A stretch of 64,000 nucleotides of DNA from Verrucomicrobiia bacterium (GCA_030432565.1 JAUIGV010000011.1:62001-126000), one strand, 5' to 3'. Shown: positions 45,656-57,647, counted from the first letter of the stretch. The notes: generated from the sequence alone by a model not told the origin. Made by a program: numbers and translations.

Positions 45656-48175
45656 CTACGAAGCCGATGCGCTGGTTTCCTTTGGCTTCTTTCCAGCCTT
45701 GGTCTTAAACGAAACCTTTTTCTCGTCCTTTCGCACCTTGGCCGTGACGTGCTGTCCTCCCTTGACCTCGCCTGAGAGAATTGCTTCTGCAAGCGGATCC
45801 TCAAGAAGTTGCTCAACAGCGCGGCGCATGGGGCGCGCGCCATAGTCAGGATCGTAGCCCTCGGTGACGATAAGATCGCGAGCTGACTCCTCGAGAACCA
45901 GTTCGATCTCTTTTTCAGCAAGACGCTTCACCAACTTGGCAACCTCCAGATCAACAATTTGGTTGAGACTTTCCTTCTCGAGCATGCGGAAGACCACGAG
46001 TTCATCCAGTCTGTTGAGGAATTCCGGGCGGAAGTGCTTCTTGGCGACGGCGTCAATCTTGGCCTTCATTCCCTCGAAGTCAGCTTCATCTTCGGCCATC
46101 GCATTGAAGCCCAAAGTGGTTTGGCGCTTGATGCTCTCGGCCCCGACATTGGAGGTTAAAATGATGATGGTATTTCGGAAATCGATCTTACGACCAAAGC
46201 TATCCGTAATCATGCCCTCTTCCAAAATCTGGAGCAGGAGATTCATCACGTCCGGGTGGGCCTTCTCGACTTCATCAAAAAGAATCACCGAGTAAGGACG
46301 GCGTCTGACGGCTTCGGAGAGCTGACCTCCTTCTTCATAGCCGACATATCCCGGAGGCGAACCGATGAGGCGGCTTGCGCTGAACTTCTCCATGTATTCC
46401 GACATGTCGATCTGAATGAGTGACTCAGGATCGCCAAACATAAAGTTCGCCAGATTTCGGGCAAGATAGGTTTTACCGACGCCGGTCGGTCCAAGGAAAA
46501 GGAATGATCCGATGGGACGACGTGGATCCTTGAGGTCCGCACGGGAACGACGGAGTGCCTTCGAAATTGCCACGACCGCTTCGTTCTGCCCGATGACGGT
46601 TTCCTTGAGGTTCTCCTCCATTTTGAGGAGCTTGGCAGCCTCTTTCTGTTCCATACGTTGGAGCGGAACTCCGGTCCACTTCGAAACGACCGACATGATG
46701 TCGTCCTCTTCGATATCGACGATCTTCTCTTCGCTTTCGCCGCGCCACCCTTCGATCTTGTCATCGAGTTCCTTGCGGGTGCTTTTTTCTTCGTCACGAA
46801 GAGCTGCGGCTTTTTCAAAATCCTGATCGTTGATGGCGGCGACCTTTTCGTCATTGATCTCCGCGATGCGCGCTTCGAGATCCTTCAACCCGATCGGGCG
46901 GGTCATCGTTTTAATCCGGGCGCGGGCACCGGCTTCGTCAACCACGTCGATGGCTTTGTCCGGAAGAAAGCGGCTGGTGAGATAACGTGAGGTCAACTTC
47001 ACGGAGGCCTCCAGGGCATCGTCGGTGTAGCGAACCTTGTGGTGGCTCTCATACTTTTCGCGGAGCCCCTTCATAATTTCGATCGCATCCTCGATCGACG
47101 GCTCGTTGACTTTCACCTGCTGGAATCGGCGCTCCAAAGCGGAATCCTTTTCAATATGCTTTCTGAACTCATTGAGAGTTGTTGCTCCGATACATTGAAG
47201 TTCGGCCCGACTCAGAGCTGGCTTGATGATGTTCGAAGCATCCATGGCTCCCTCGGCTGATCCCGCACCAACGATGGTGTGGAGTTCGTCGATAAAAAGA
47301 ATAACGTTCTTCACCTTGCGGATTTCGTCCATGACAGCCTTGATCCGCTCCTCAAATTGACCGCGATACTTCGTGCCGGCGACCATTAGGGCGAGGTCAA
47401 GAGTGACCACCTTCTTGTCGCGAAGAATTTCGGGAACATCGCCTGCCGCGATCTCTTGGGCCAGGCCCTCCACGATCGCAGTCTTTCCGACACCGGCCTC
47501 CCCAACCAGAACCGGATTATTCTTGGTCCGACGGCAAAGAATTTGGATGACGCGCTCGATTTCGGAAGAACGCCCAATCACAGGGTCAAGTCCCCCTGCT
47601 TGCGCAAGTTTGGTGAGATCGCGACCGAAAGCCTTCAGGGCCGGAGTCTTGGTTTTGCCTTCGGCATCTTCCTCATTCTCCATCTCCATTTCGTCATCAT
47701 CCTCGAAATCGAAATCATCCTCGGAATCTTCAGCAGCAAAATTCGGATCAATCTCGGCGAGCACCTCGTTGCGGGTCGTTTGGAGATCCACACTCAGGCT
47801 GGTGAGAACACGGGCCGCCATTCCTTCGCCTTCGCGGAGCAAACCAAGGAGAATGTGTTCGGTCCCAACGTAAGAATGGTTAAGCTGCTTGGCCTCCTTG
47901 TTTGCCAGGGCGAGAACCTTTTTCACACGGGGTGTATAGGGAATGTTGGTTGAGTTTTTGTCATCAGGACCAGTCCCAACTTCCTTCTCCACTTCCATGC
48001 GAACGGACTCAAGGTCGAGCCCCATCCGTTGGAGGACGCTCACTGCAACTCCCTGCCCAAGCTTAATGAGCCCCAAGAGAACGTGTTCCGTCCCAATGTA
48101 GTTGTGGTTGAATCGGTCGGCTTCTTTTCGAGCCAAAGCCAGCACCTGCTGTGCGCGTGGTGTGAAATTATTCAT
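45656..48175 (-). CDS. clpC: ATP-dependent protease ATPase subunit ClpC
   Basis: This 839-residue Hsp100 unfoldase works with ClpP. The N domain (1-145) has two Clp repeats ([29 protein letters not shown] in the first, of which residues 8-25 are the core). An acidic linker at about 148-172 ([20 protein letters not shown]) is longer than usual. The first AAA domain has Walker A GEAGVGKT at 225-232, and the middle domain includes a UVR motif ([20 protein letters not shown]). The second AAA domain has GPTGVGKT and the arginine-finger region. ATG 48175 gives the normal N-terminus. In Gram-positive bacteria ClpC binds phosphoarginine-tagged substrates made by McsB, whose gene is 31 bp upstream. 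Confidence 0.97.
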   Translation of the reverse strand: MNNFTPRAQQVLALARKEADRFNHNYIGTEHVLLGLIKLGQGVAVSVLQRMGLDLESVRMEVEKEVGTGPDDKNSTNIPYTPRVKKVLALANKEAKQLNHSYVGTEHILLGLLREGEGMAARVLTSLSVDLQTTRNEVLAEIDPNFAAEDSEDDFDFEDDDEMEMENEEDAEGKTKTPALKAFGRDLTKLAQAGGLDPVIGRSSEIERVIQILCRRTKNNPVLVGEAGVGKTAIVEGLAQEIAAGDVPEILRDKKVVTLDLALMVAGTKYRGQFEERIKAVMDEIRKVKNVILFIDELHTIVGAGSAEGAMDASNIIKPALSRAELQCIGATTLNEFRKHIEKDSALERRFQQVKVNEPSIEDAIEIMKGLREKYESHHKVRYTDDALEASVKLTSRYLTSRFLPDKAIDVVDEAGARARIKTMTRPIGLKDLEARIAEINDEKVAAINDQDFEKAAALRDEEKSTRKELDDKIEGWRGESEEKIVDIEEDDIMSVVSKWTGVPLQRMEQKEAAKLLKMEENLKETVIGQNEAVVAISKALRRSRADLKDPRRPIGSFLFLGPTGVGKTYLARNLANFMFGDPESLIQIDMSEYMEKFSASRLIGSPPGYVGYEEGGQLSEAVRRRPYSVILFDEVEKAHPDVMNLLLQILEEGMITDSFGRKIDFRNTIIILTSNVGAESIKRQTTLGFNAMAEDEADFEGMKAKIDAVAKKHFRPEFLNRLDELVVFRMLEKESLNQIVDLEVAKLVKRLAEKEIELVLEESARDLIVTEGYDPDYGARPMRRAVEQLLEDPLAEAILSGEVKGGQHVTAKVRKDEKKVSFKTKAGKKPKETSASAS

Positions 48176-48206
48176 GGAATCTTTAAGGTAAAGTGGGGAG
48201 TCTCGG

Positions 48207-49298
48207 TTAATTTTCTTTTCCTGTAATATCAATAGCAGGTGGCAGTGATGATTGCAACTGCTCCCGAATCATTTGGGCCCTGAGGATGTCGCGGGCTTCC
48301 GGCTCAAGCTTGCGCCCCGCCCGCCATTGAAGGTGGGCTGGCTGGGTCTCCATAAAGAGCCGATCACAAGTCTCGACGAGATCTGCGGGCAAAAGCTGCA
48401 GATCCGCCCCCAGTCGGAGCATGGAAAGATGATTGAGAGCCTCTTTCGAGGTGATAATGTGGGCGTAGGAAAGATTGCCTGCGGCACGTCCGATGCGATC
48501 CCGAACCATCACCGGATCTTCGATCATGAGCCTCTTGCGCGCTTGCAGTTCATAAAGTGCGACATCACCAATCACCTTGGTCAATCGATCTAGAATTTCT
48601 TCCTCACTCTCGCCGAGTGTTGATTGATTCGAAATTTGGTAAAGGTTCCCCAAGGACTCGGTGCCTTCTCCGTATAACCCGCGAACCGCAAGTCCCAGCT
48701 TGTTGATCCCTTTCAGGACCTGACCAATTTGGTCGCTTAAAACCAAGCCCGGCAAATGGAGCATCGACGAGGCCCGCATGCCCGTACCAAGGTTGGTTGG
48801 ACAAGCTGTGAGGTATCCCAGGGTCGGGTCAATCGCAAAATCGACCACCTTTTCGAGGCTCTGGTCGATGGTGTGGGCCAGTTTGAAAGCCTCCTTCAAT
48901 TGGAGGCTGGGACGGATGGCCTGAATCCTAAGATGATCCTCCTCGTTAATCATCAAACTCAAGGTCTGCTTGCGATTCACGACAGAGCCACTCCCCTCGC
49001 TCCGGGCCGCCTGCTCCCGGCTGATCAGGTGGCGCTCGACGAGCACCTGCTTTTGGAGAGGCTCGAGGTCGCACAGCTCGTGAGAAAAACCGTCCTTCAT
49101 ACCCGGGATGCCTTCCAATTTCCCCTGAAGAGAAGAGCGAACCGCCTGACGTTCCTTTTTGCGCGCCCAACCCGGGAATGGAGCCTTGGCAAGATTTCGG
49201 GCCAGGCGAACCCGGCTCGTCAAAACGACCGAAGTTTCAGCGCCGTGCCCTGTCATCCAGTCAGCAGGATGCTTCAACAGTGTTGTAAATCGCATCAT
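48207..49298 (-). CDS. mcsB: Protein-arginine kinase McsB
   Basis: This 363-residue ATP:guanido phosphotransferase-family kinase phosphorylates arginines in proteins. Conserved elements are TSRVRLARN (27-35), NEEDHLRIQ (118-126), the active-site loop with Cys166 in LTACPTNLGTGMRAS and VVDFAIDPTLGYLTA before it. The C-terminal RDILRA (336-341) matches the RDxxRA motif through which McsB senses phosphoarginine. All these point to an active enzyme rather than a creatine-kinase-like relative. Its start overlaps the mcsA stop by 4 bp, and clpC follows after 31 bp. No CtsR repressor gene is adjacent. Confidence 0.95.
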   Translation of the reverse strand: MMRFTTLLKHPADWMTGHGAETSVVLTSRVRLARNLAKAPFPGWARKKERQAVRSSLQGKLEGIPGMKDGFSHELCDLEPLQKQVLVERHLISREQAARSEGSGSVVNRKQTLSLMINEEDHLRIQAIRPSLQLKEAFKLAHTIDQSLEKVVDFAIDPTLGYLTACPTNLGTGMRASSMLHLPGLVLSDQIGQVLKGINKLGLAVRGLYGEGTESLGNLYQISNQSTLGESEEEILDRLTKVIGDVALYELQARKRLMIEDPVMVRDRIGRAAGNLSYAHIITSKEALNHLSMLRLGADLQLLPADLVETCDRLFMETQPAHLQWRAGRKLEPEARDILRAQMIREQLQSSLPPAIDITGKEN

Positions 49299-49828
49299 GA
49301 CCCAACTACTCCCTTCCCGCTCTTTTCGATTTCGCTGATCTCATCCCGAATGATGGCCGCATCCTCGAAACGCTCTTCCTCAATCGCACTTGCGAGTTTG
49401 GTTGCCAAACCTGCGAGTTCTGACTCCAAAGCCTGCTTCTTCGCCAAGCCCTCCGGCAAATACCCCTTGTGGACTCCCCCCTTGTGCATCGAGGGAAGCC
49501 GCCCCATGATCTCACGGGAAAAGACCTGATAGCATTCAGGACAACCCAGACGCCCTACCTTGCGAAAGTCTTCCAGGGTGAAGCCACAGGCACTGCAATC
49601 CTCCTGATTCAGATCCGCGATGAGATCGGGGATTTGGGTCTGAGGCGGCGAACTTCCGAGCAAATCACCACCCATTAGAAGGCCGTCCACGCTGGTGATC
49701 CCTTTCTTTTGGGCGCACGATTCGCAGAGGACAAACTTCTTGAGCTTGCCGTCCGTCACCTGGGTGTAAAACACCGTGGCCTTTTCCTGGCATGAGTCGC
49801 ACTTCATCAACAATGAAAAGGTAGCCAT
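49295..49828 (-). CDS. mcsA: McsA-type kinase activator (zinc fingers plus UVR domain)
   Basis: This is a 177-residue protein. Four CxxC pairs are present: C10/C13, C35/C38, C78/C81 and C96/C99, forming two zinc modules, followed by a helical UVR (UvrB/UvrC) domain at about 130-168. This is the McsA architecture; McsA activates McsB and links it to ClpC. The start could be ATG 49828 or ATG 49807 (MKCDSC), the latter more like B. subtilis McsA. It is first in the mcsA-mcsB-clpC operon and is divergent from an SDR gene, with a short palindrome between. Confidence 0.9.
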   Translation of the reverse strand: MATFSLLMKCDSCQEKATVFYTQVTDGKLKKFVLCESCAQKKGITSVDGLLMGGDLLGSSPPQTQIPDLIADLNQEDCSACGFTLEDFRKVGRLGCPECYQVFSREIMGRLPSMHKGGVHKGYLPEGLAKKQALESELAGLATKLASAIEEERFEDAAIIRDEISEIEKSGKGVVGS

Positions 49829-49895
49829 TCGCGTACCAATGGCTACCGAAAATTCCGCGATTTCGTTCTAACTTTTCTTTCAGGTGAAATTGAAG

Positions 49896-49908
49896 CGGGA
49901 AATTCCCG
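49896..49908. promoter_or_regulatory. 13-bp palindrome in the mcsA/SDR divergent region
   Basis: CGGGAAATTCCCG at 49896-49908 is symmetric apart from the central base. It lies 68 bp upstream of mcsA and 78 bp upstream of the SDR start. It is unlike CtsR heptad repeats or CIRCE. An operator role is tentative. Confidence 0.3.
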
Positions 49909-49985
49909 GGGAGATGGCATTTTACACGAACTTCCTTGATATCATTTCTTGCCGCCCGCCAACCACCCACTACGTTTGGAGCAAC

Positions 49986-50774
49986 ATGAAAACAGCACAG
50001 TTTTTGAAAGAGATGTTCGGCCTGGAGGGTAAGACGGCCGTGGTGATCGGAGGTACGGGAGAGCTTTGTTCCTACATGGCGCTCGGACTTGCCCAGGCTG
50101 GAGCCGAGGTCGTTTTAGTGGGGCGCAACGAGGAAAAAGCCAATGAGCGACTCAAGGTGATTGAGGAAGCTGGAGGCAAGGGATATTTCGCCCTGGCTGA
50201 CGCCAGTGACCGTCAGTCGCTCAACGAGCTTCTGAACTCGGTGGTGGAGCAGTCCGGAAAGATCGACATCCTCGTGAATGGTGCGGGGATCAACTCCCCC
50301 AGCCCATTTGTGGAAATCACGGATGAAGAAGCTCTGAAAATTCTCGATGTCAATCTGGTTGGGGTCATGCGCGCCTGCCAAATTTTCGGAAACTATTTCC
50401 TGAGCCGGGATGTTCAGGCATCGATTATCAACCTGGGGTCGATCTCTGGCCTGAACCCTCTTTCCCGAGTCTTCACCTACTCGGCTTCCAAGGCAGCAGT
50501 GCACAACCTGACGCGCAACATCGCGCGCGAGTGGGCTGATCGCGACATTCGCGTCAACACCTTGGTCCCGGGCTTCTTCCCTGCCGAGCAGAACCGTAAA
50601 GTGCTCGATGAATCACGGGTGGCCGAAATCCTCCGTCATACTCCCGCTTCAAGGTTCGGAAATCCACAGGAACTGATTGGAGCAACGCTCCTCCTGGCCT
50701 CGAACCGGGCCGGCGGCTTCATCACGGGCACAGAAATCGTGGTCGATGGCGGCTTCAATTCGATGACGATTTAG
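49986..50774 (+). CDS. SDR family oxidoreductase, mannonate-oxidoreductase-like
   Basis: This 262-residue short-chain dehydrogenase has catalytic residues in order: an Asn near NGAG, Ser in NLGSISG (about residue 146), and Tyr and Lys in YSASK (about 158-162). The cofactor loop [11 protein letters not shown] replaces the usual TGxxxGIG; GGxGxLx loops are found in SDRs annotated as D-mannonate oxidoreductases. The most likely role is oxidation or reduction of a sugar acid in uronate catabolism, but no uxu genes are near. ATG 49986 was chosen because the preceding 34 codons do not look like an SDR N-terminus. Its stop overlaps that of the convergent ftsB-like gene. Confidence 0.82.
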   Translation: MKTAQFLKEMFGLEGKTAVVIGGTGELCSYMALGLAQAGAEVVLVGRNEEKANERLKVIEEAGGKGYFALADASDRQSLNELLNSVVEQSGKIDILVNGAGINSPSPFVEITDEEALKILDVNLVGVMRACQIFGNYFLSRDVQASIINLGSISGLNPLSRVFTYSASKAAVHNLTRNIAREWADRDIRVNTLVPGFFPAEQNRKVLDESRVAEILRHTPASRFGNPQELIGATLLLASNRAGGFITGTEIVVDGGFNSMTI

Positions 50775-51118
50775 TCTTCGATTTGAATGATCGTCTCCCC
50801 TTTCCGCATGTAGCGGAGAGGGTCCCGGGCACGCTCTTGCAAATAACGCGGGTTCTTTTTCAGGGCACGTGCTTCGGCTTCCAGTTGCTGGCTGCGCTTT
50901 TCAAGCCGCCTTTCTTCCTCCTTGGCATCGGCCAGCTCTCCTTCAATTTCCTTGAGAAGGTGATATTGAGGGAGCGCCGGAATTGCGACTGCGAAGCAGG
51001 CCGCCACTACAAAAAGCCAGAATACCACCAAGGTTGGTTTTCCAAAGAAGCCACGAGCCCCGTGGGAGTCTAAAAACTCCGGTGACCGGTCTGTTGAGGC
51101 TCGATAACGACGACTCAT
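50771..51118 (-). CDS. FtsB/DivIC-like septum formation initiator
   Basis: This 115-residue bitopic membrane protein has a short basic cytoplasmic N-terminus, one TM helix (about residues 29-52, [20 protein letters not shown]), a coiled coil ([20 protein letters not shown] and following) and a conserved tail [17 protein letters not shown], the FtsB/DivIC signature. FtsB joins FtsL and FtsQ in the divisome. It is found after enolase in many genomes; here it lies downstream of eno on the same strand with a terminator between. ATG 51118 is preferred over an extension to 51160. Confidence 0.85.
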   Translation of the reverse strand: MSRRYRASTDRSPEFLDSHGARGFFGKPTLVVFWLFVVAACFAVAIPALPQYHLLKEIEGELADAKEEERRLEKRSQQLEAEARALKKNPRYLQERARDPLRYMRKGETIIQIED

Positions 51119-51163
51119 CGGGATTGAGAATACCCAAAGATCGATACTTAGGAAGTCCAAACT

Positions 51164-51194
51164 AAAAAAAGCCGCAGGAAAACCTGCGGCTTTT
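51164..51194 (-). terminator. Rho-independent terminator of eno
   Basis: Stem GCCGCAGG (51171-51178) with CCTGCGGC (51183-51190), loop AAAA, extended by A/T pairs. On the minus strand the hairpin is followed by a run of seven U. It sits between eno and the ftsB-like gene, and the symmetric flanks make it usable from either side. Confidence 0.9.
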
Positions 51195-51219
51195 AAAGAA
51201 TTTGAATGAGCGAGTCCCC

Positions 51220-54371
<3,152 letters not shown>

Positions 54372-54475
54372 GTCGCGACACTGGTTGGGACAAGCGGCAA
54401 TAGCAAGGACGGAAGCAAAAAACGTTTACCCTAGTCCCTGAACGGGTCGAGTCAATGTCATTCGATGGAACTTTT

Positions 54476-55156
54476 TTATGAATCCTTCGGGACGAATCTC
54501 ACCCTCTCTCCGGGAGTCGTATTACCCGCCTCCCGGCTCCGCTGAAGTGTCTGTTTGAGGATCATGAAGGCGCCCATCCATTTCCTCGGAAGTTTCCCTC
54601 CAAAGTCATCATTCGAAACGAGTGCCGAAAGAACGACGACGTCGTCCTCAGTCACTTTGAAGCGCCATCGCTCACCTTCTGCCTCCAAACTTAAAGATTT
54701 TTCATCCATGATCAGTCGGGCGATCTGCTCCCTCTTCGCAAGCCTTCTGGATCTGGCCGCATTCTCATCCGCGGCCAGCATGCTGACAGGCATGACCAGC
54801 GGACGATGGCGGGATCCCAAGACCAAATCGAGTGTCTTGAGTTGCCCTTCACGGAAAAATTGCACTTTCACGGTATCGCCGGCCTTCTTTTCGCGAAGTA
54901 GCACCACCATTTGTTCCATATTCACCAGGATTTGGCCGTCAAACTTCCACCAGAGATCTCCGTTTTTTCCTCCGGCCTTCGCAAGTGGTCCATTTGCCAC
55001 AATCTCCGAAGCCCGAAAACCGACGCCGGACTTGAGCGAGGTTGATTCACGATCCTTTGCTGATGGTGATTTAAACGAAACACCGATCCATGGCAGATCA
55101 CCCGCCTGAGCGAGACTTGCCAAAAGAGCAGATACGAAAATCAGAAGGGTTTTCAC
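54476..55156 (-). CDS. Secreted PDZ-domain protein
   Basis: This 226-residue protein has a signal peptide (MKTLLIFVSALLASLAQAG) and a PDZ domain at about residues 22-112: WIGVSFK, then VGFRASEIVANGPLAKAGGK and GDLWWKFDGQILVNMEQMVV, the conserved peptide-binding layout. The remainder has no recognised domain and no protease triad. It lies 12 bp downstream of the TM protein gene, which is coupled to the ECF sigma gene, so the PDZ protein may be a periplasmic sensor or ligand-binding partner. It could also simply be an operon passenger. Confidence 0.75.
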   Translation of the reverse strand: MKTLLIFVSALLASLAQAGDLPWIGVSFKSPSAKDRESTSLKSGVGFRASEIVANGPLAKAGGKNGDLWWKFDGQILVNMEQMVVLLREKKAGDTVKVQFFREGQLKTLDLVLGSRHRPLVMPVSMLAADENAARSRRLAKREQIARLIMDEKSLSLEAEGERWRFKVTEDDVVVLSALVSNDDFGGKLPRKWMGAFMILKQTLQRSREAGNTTPGERVRFVPKDS

Positions 55157-55168
55157 GGACGAAAGAAA

Positions 55169-55660
55169 TTAAAAGTCACTCTTGGGAGCATCGACAACAT
55201 GGTGATCGGTTGTCTCGACCGTAACCACTACCCCACTTTCCCGGTGCTGAACCACATCCTTGGTCACTTCGACCTCTCTTGAAATTTCTCTAATTTCCCC
55301 GGACTTGGTGACATAGACATTTGGAGATTCCTCAGTCAAAACCCAGGCCTCGTGATCCAGATGTTCGAATGCCGCAACATCGCCAGTCTCGACAATCTGA
55401 TCGCCCACCACAGCCGGGGAAGACGCCTTGTTCTTGCCGAAATACCACCCGCCACTAATTCCGATGCTGAGGGCGATTGCGGCCGCAGCCGCTGTTCCGA
55501 TCCAATTCACAGTTCGGCTGCTCGAACCCCTCGTAGAAAGCTCGGATTCTCCCACCAACCGGTCGATCAGTTGGTGGCAGCTCTCCCTCCCTTCGTCGCT
55601 GAGCCCTCTCGGGGTCATCGCTTCGAGTTTCGATTCCAGATTTTTCAATGCATTATCCAT
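55169..55660 (-). CDS. Single-TM protein, candidate anti-sigma factor
   Basis: This is a 163-residue protein with a cytoplasmic N-terminal part (1-50), one TM helix at about 53-74 (IGTAAAAAIALSIGISGGWYF) and a periplasmic part with repeated Glu/Val-rich strands. Its start overlaps the ECF sigma stop by 8 bp. This position and topology suit an anti-sigma factor, but it lacks the HxxxCxxC zinc-binding motif (only Cys28 followed by His29). The family is not recognised. The periplasmic domain could sense an envelope signal with the PDZ protein. Confidence 0.65.
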   Translation of the reverse strand: MDNALKNLESKLEAMTPRGLSDEGRESCHQLIDRLVGESELSTRGSSSRTVNWIGTAAAAAIALSIGISGGWYFGKNKASSPAVVGDQIVETGDVAAFEHLDHEAWVLTEESPNVYVTKSGEIREISREVEVTKDVVQHRESGVVVTVETTDHHVVDAPKSDF

Positions 55661-56186
55661 TTCCGATATTTTGAAGATGTCTTAACTTCTTTTGCAGTTG
55701 CTCGAGCGCGTAGCGGTAGCGGGAAGCTGCGGTATTGTGTGAAATTTTGAGGATTTTCCCAATCTCAGCAAAGGTCAAGCCACCCCATATTTTGAGGGTG
55801 AGAACCTCGCGAAGCTTTTCCGGCAAGTCATCAACTTCCTTCCTGAGAAGCTCGGCCTCTTCAGTTTCTTCAAGGGCCGGGTCGAGCCAGTGATCATCGC
55901 CCCTTTGGAATTGAATGATTTTTTGGTCCCGTTTTTCCCGGCGACCCTTTCGACGTCCGTGATCAAGGCCGAGATAACGCATGACCGAGAATGCGAGAGG
56001 CAGATCCGGCGGGCGATATCCCCTCTCCTCTTGATAGCCCCATAGTTTTATCAGAGCATCCTGCAGCAAATCCTCGGCCTCCTGGGCGTTGTTGCAACGA
56101 GCCCTCGCATAGGCAAGCAAACGAGGAGCGCTCTCATCGAGCCATTCCCGCCACGCTTTACCCAAATTTGTCCTGCCAACTGCCAT
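55653..56186 (-). CDS. ECF-type RNA polymerase sigma factor
   Basis: This 177-residue sigma factor has region 2 (ARARCNNAQEAEDLLQDALIKLWG, of which the core is at about 33-50) and region 4 (LPEKLREVLTLKIWGGLTFAEI, then KISHNTAASRYRYALEQLQKKL with the -35 HTH), joined by a charged linker. No region 3 is present. The first gene of a run of three with a single-TM protein and a PDZ protein. The upstream 67 bp to the tRNA gene would have to hold its promoter; I see no clear ECF-type motif there. Confidence 0.9.
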   Translation of the reverse strand: MAVGRTNLGKAWREWLDESAPRLLAYARARCNNAQEAEDLLQDALIKLWGYQEERGYRPPDLPLAFSVMRYLGLDHGRRKGRREKRDQKIIQFQRGDDHWLDPALEETEEAELLRKEVDDLPEKLREVLTLKIWGGLTFAEIGKILKISHNTAASRYRYALEQLQKKLRHLQNIGNG

Positions 56187-56253
56187 TCTTACAGTGAGGA
56201 TAATGCCCTAATTGGGATCATTTGTCTCAGAAAAACCAATCTTTTCGAACAGA

Positions 56254-56341
56254 TGGTGCGCGAGGGGGGAGTCGAACCCCCACGTCCGCAATGGACACCA
56301 GATCCTTAGTCTGGCGCGTCTACCAATTCCGCCACCCGCGC
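56254..56341 (-). tRNA. tRNA-Leu(AAG), copy 2
   Basis: An 88-nt class II tRNA. The acceptor GCGCGGG pairs with CTCGCGC, followed by A73 and encoded CCA. The anticodon stem CCAGA/TCTGG encloses loop CTAAGGA: U33 is followed by A34-A35-G36, anticodon AAG (56307-56305). A34 is unusual; standard bacterial tRNA-Leu for CUU/CUC is GAG. The long variable arm and GGTTCGACTCC T-loop are normal, so this is not a degraded gene. Confidence 0.93.
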
Positions 56342-56373
56342 TAAGCACCGCATCTGTTTTGGTCCCGTCAAAA

Positions 56374-56448
56374 TGGTGGTCGATACTGGATTTGAACCAG
56401 TGACATCTTGCGTGTGAAGCAAGCGCTCTACCACTGAGCTAATCGACC
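56374..56448 (-). tRNA. tRNA-Val(CAC)
   Basis: A 75-nt tRNA with acceptor GGTCGAT/ATCGACC, A73 and encoded CCA. Anticodon stem CTTGC/GCAAG with loop TTCACAC gives anticodon CAC (56416-56414), reading GUG. The D-arm AGCTCAGTGGTAGAGC and T-loop GGTTCAAATCC are intact. Confidence 0.95.
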
Positions 56449-56465
56449 CCAATTTTCAGAGACTT

Positions 56466-56492
56466 AAAAAGGCCCCTTTTCACGGGGGCCTT
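56466..56492 (-). terminator. Hairpin terminator between the first tRNA-Leu and tRNA-Val
   Basis: On the minus strand AAGGCCCC (56492-56485) pairs with GGGGCCTT (56476-56469) across an 8-nt loop, followed by U-residues (56470-56466). It lies downstream of the upstream tRNA-Leu gene, so the tRNA genes may be separate or partly attenuated transcription units. Confidence 0.7.
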
Positions 56493-56514
56493 CCTCGGTT
56501 TTTTATCAAAGAGA

Positions 56515-56602
56515 TGGTGCGCGAGGGGGGAGTCGAACCCCCACGTCCGCAATGGACACCAGATCCTTAGTCTGGCGCGTCTACCAATTCCGCCACCCGC
56601 GC
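56515..56602 (-). tRNA. tRNA-Leu(AAG), copy 1
   Basis: Identical in all 88 nt to the copy at 56254-56341, including encoded CCA and loop CTAAGGA with anticodon AAG at 56568-56566. As it is transcribed first in the cluster it may be the parent copy. A terminator follows 23 bp downstream. Confidence 0.93.
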
Positions 56603-56675
56603 TAAGCACTGTCTCTTTGACGGCGGAGGAAGTAGTCGCCCCCCTCCCCTTGTTCAAGAATTACTTTAAAAAAAA

Positions 56676-57629
56676 TCACCCCTGTGGAATGGTGACCGAC
56701 CGGGTGTAACGAAAACTGTTTTGCTCAATAAACTGAGCAGCGGCAAGCGGGCTTTGAAACGGGTTCCTTTTGAGGATGGCAACCCCTTCGTCGGAAAGAA
56801 CCGTAATTGCAAGTTCCACGGAAGTGATCCTCCCGCCGACAAATTCAGAACGGGTATTCAAATTCGGAGCCAATCCGGTCCCATTGATCGCGAAATTACG
56901 CACGGTTTGCAGTCCTTGATCCGAACTCATCACCGTAATCTTGGTGGTGCGGGACAGCCCGGTCGCGTCCCGATAGGCAACCACAAAGGTTACTGTGAAT
57001 TCGTAAACATTCTCGCACATCAAGTCTGCAAGCTCGTTCCTCCCTGCCGCAGCGTCGAAATCAGTCTCAAGATTCTGGCTTCCCACGAGTGAGCCATTGT
57101 AGGTCTCGTTGGGGTCGAGGAGGTTGCGATAGAGGACGAACGTCGCAAACCTTTGGTTGGGATTCCCGAAAACGGGGTCGACAAAATCAAGTTGGTAGGA
57201 AACAGCGGAGACGTCCCCGCCTTGATCGGCATTGCGATTCCCGCCATCGGCACTCAGTCGTTCGCGACTTCCGGCATTCCCGTTGTAGCGGTCTGACGCA
57301 GAGGTAAAGAAAGTCAAACGAGCGGCGTTCGGGCTTTCCTGCCCTTGCGGTCCGACAGCTTGAGCGGTGGTCGTTGCGATGAGCCACTGGCTTTGATTAT
57401 TTCCCATGCGACTGACCATCGACTCAAGGTCGCGCCCGAGAGCATTGAGCATGATCTTGGCTTGTCCGGCAGCGCGGATCTCGGTCCGGGCGGCTTTCCA
57501 GGTATCAATCGCCGACCCGGTAATAAGCAGGGTGAGCAAAACGAGAACAAGAGTGATGGACATTGCCACCATCAACTCTGCCAGAGTAAACCCCTTGGCG
57601 AAACTTTTGCGAGTGCGGGAATATTTCAT
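56676..57629 (-). CDS. Prepilin-like protein, Verru_Chthon cassette protein C type
   Basis: This 317-residue pseudopilin has a type III-IV prepilin leader KGFTLAELMVAMSITLVLVLL: cleavage is expected after Gly at about residue 13, and the Glu at +5 is present. The hydrophobic helix is followed by a helical stem and a globular region with Gln- and Asn-rich loops. It is last of three adjacent pseudopilin genes in the D-B-C order. Size and context match Verru_Chthon cassette protein C, found in multiple copies in Verrucomicrobia. No secretion ATPase, pilotin or secretin gene is in the window. Confidence 0.8.
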   Translation of the reverse strand: MKYSRTRKSFAKGFTLAELMVAMSITLVLVLLTLLITGSAIDTWKAARTEIRAAGQAKIMLNALGRDLESMVSRMGNNQSQWLIATTTAQAVGPQGQESPNAARLTFFTSASDRYNGNAGSRERLSADGGNRNADQGGDVSAVSYQLDFVDPVFGNPNQRFATFVLYRNLLDPNETYNGSLVGSQNLETDFDAAAGRNELADLMCENVYEFTVTFVVAYRDATGLSRTTKITVMSSDQGLQTVRNFAINGTGLAPNLNTRSEFVGGRITSVELAITVLSDEGVAILKRNPFQSPLAAAQFIEQNSFRYTRSVTIPQG

Positions 57630-57647
57630 AGGTTTTGAGAGACTCAA

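Larger units (their letters stand above)
56251..56609 (-). repeat. 98-bp direct duplication carrying tRNA-Leu
   Basis: The segments 56251-56348 and 56512-56609 are identical and each holds one tRNA-Leu plus a few flanking bases. Offset 261 bp. The tRNA-Val gene and a terminator lie between them. This indicates a recent tandem duplication or gene conversion. Confidence 0.9.

Noticed and set aside
49829-49985. CtsR-binding heptad repeat or CIRCE before mcsA
   Set aside because: Neither GGTCAAA direct repeats nor TTAGCACTC inverted repeats are present.
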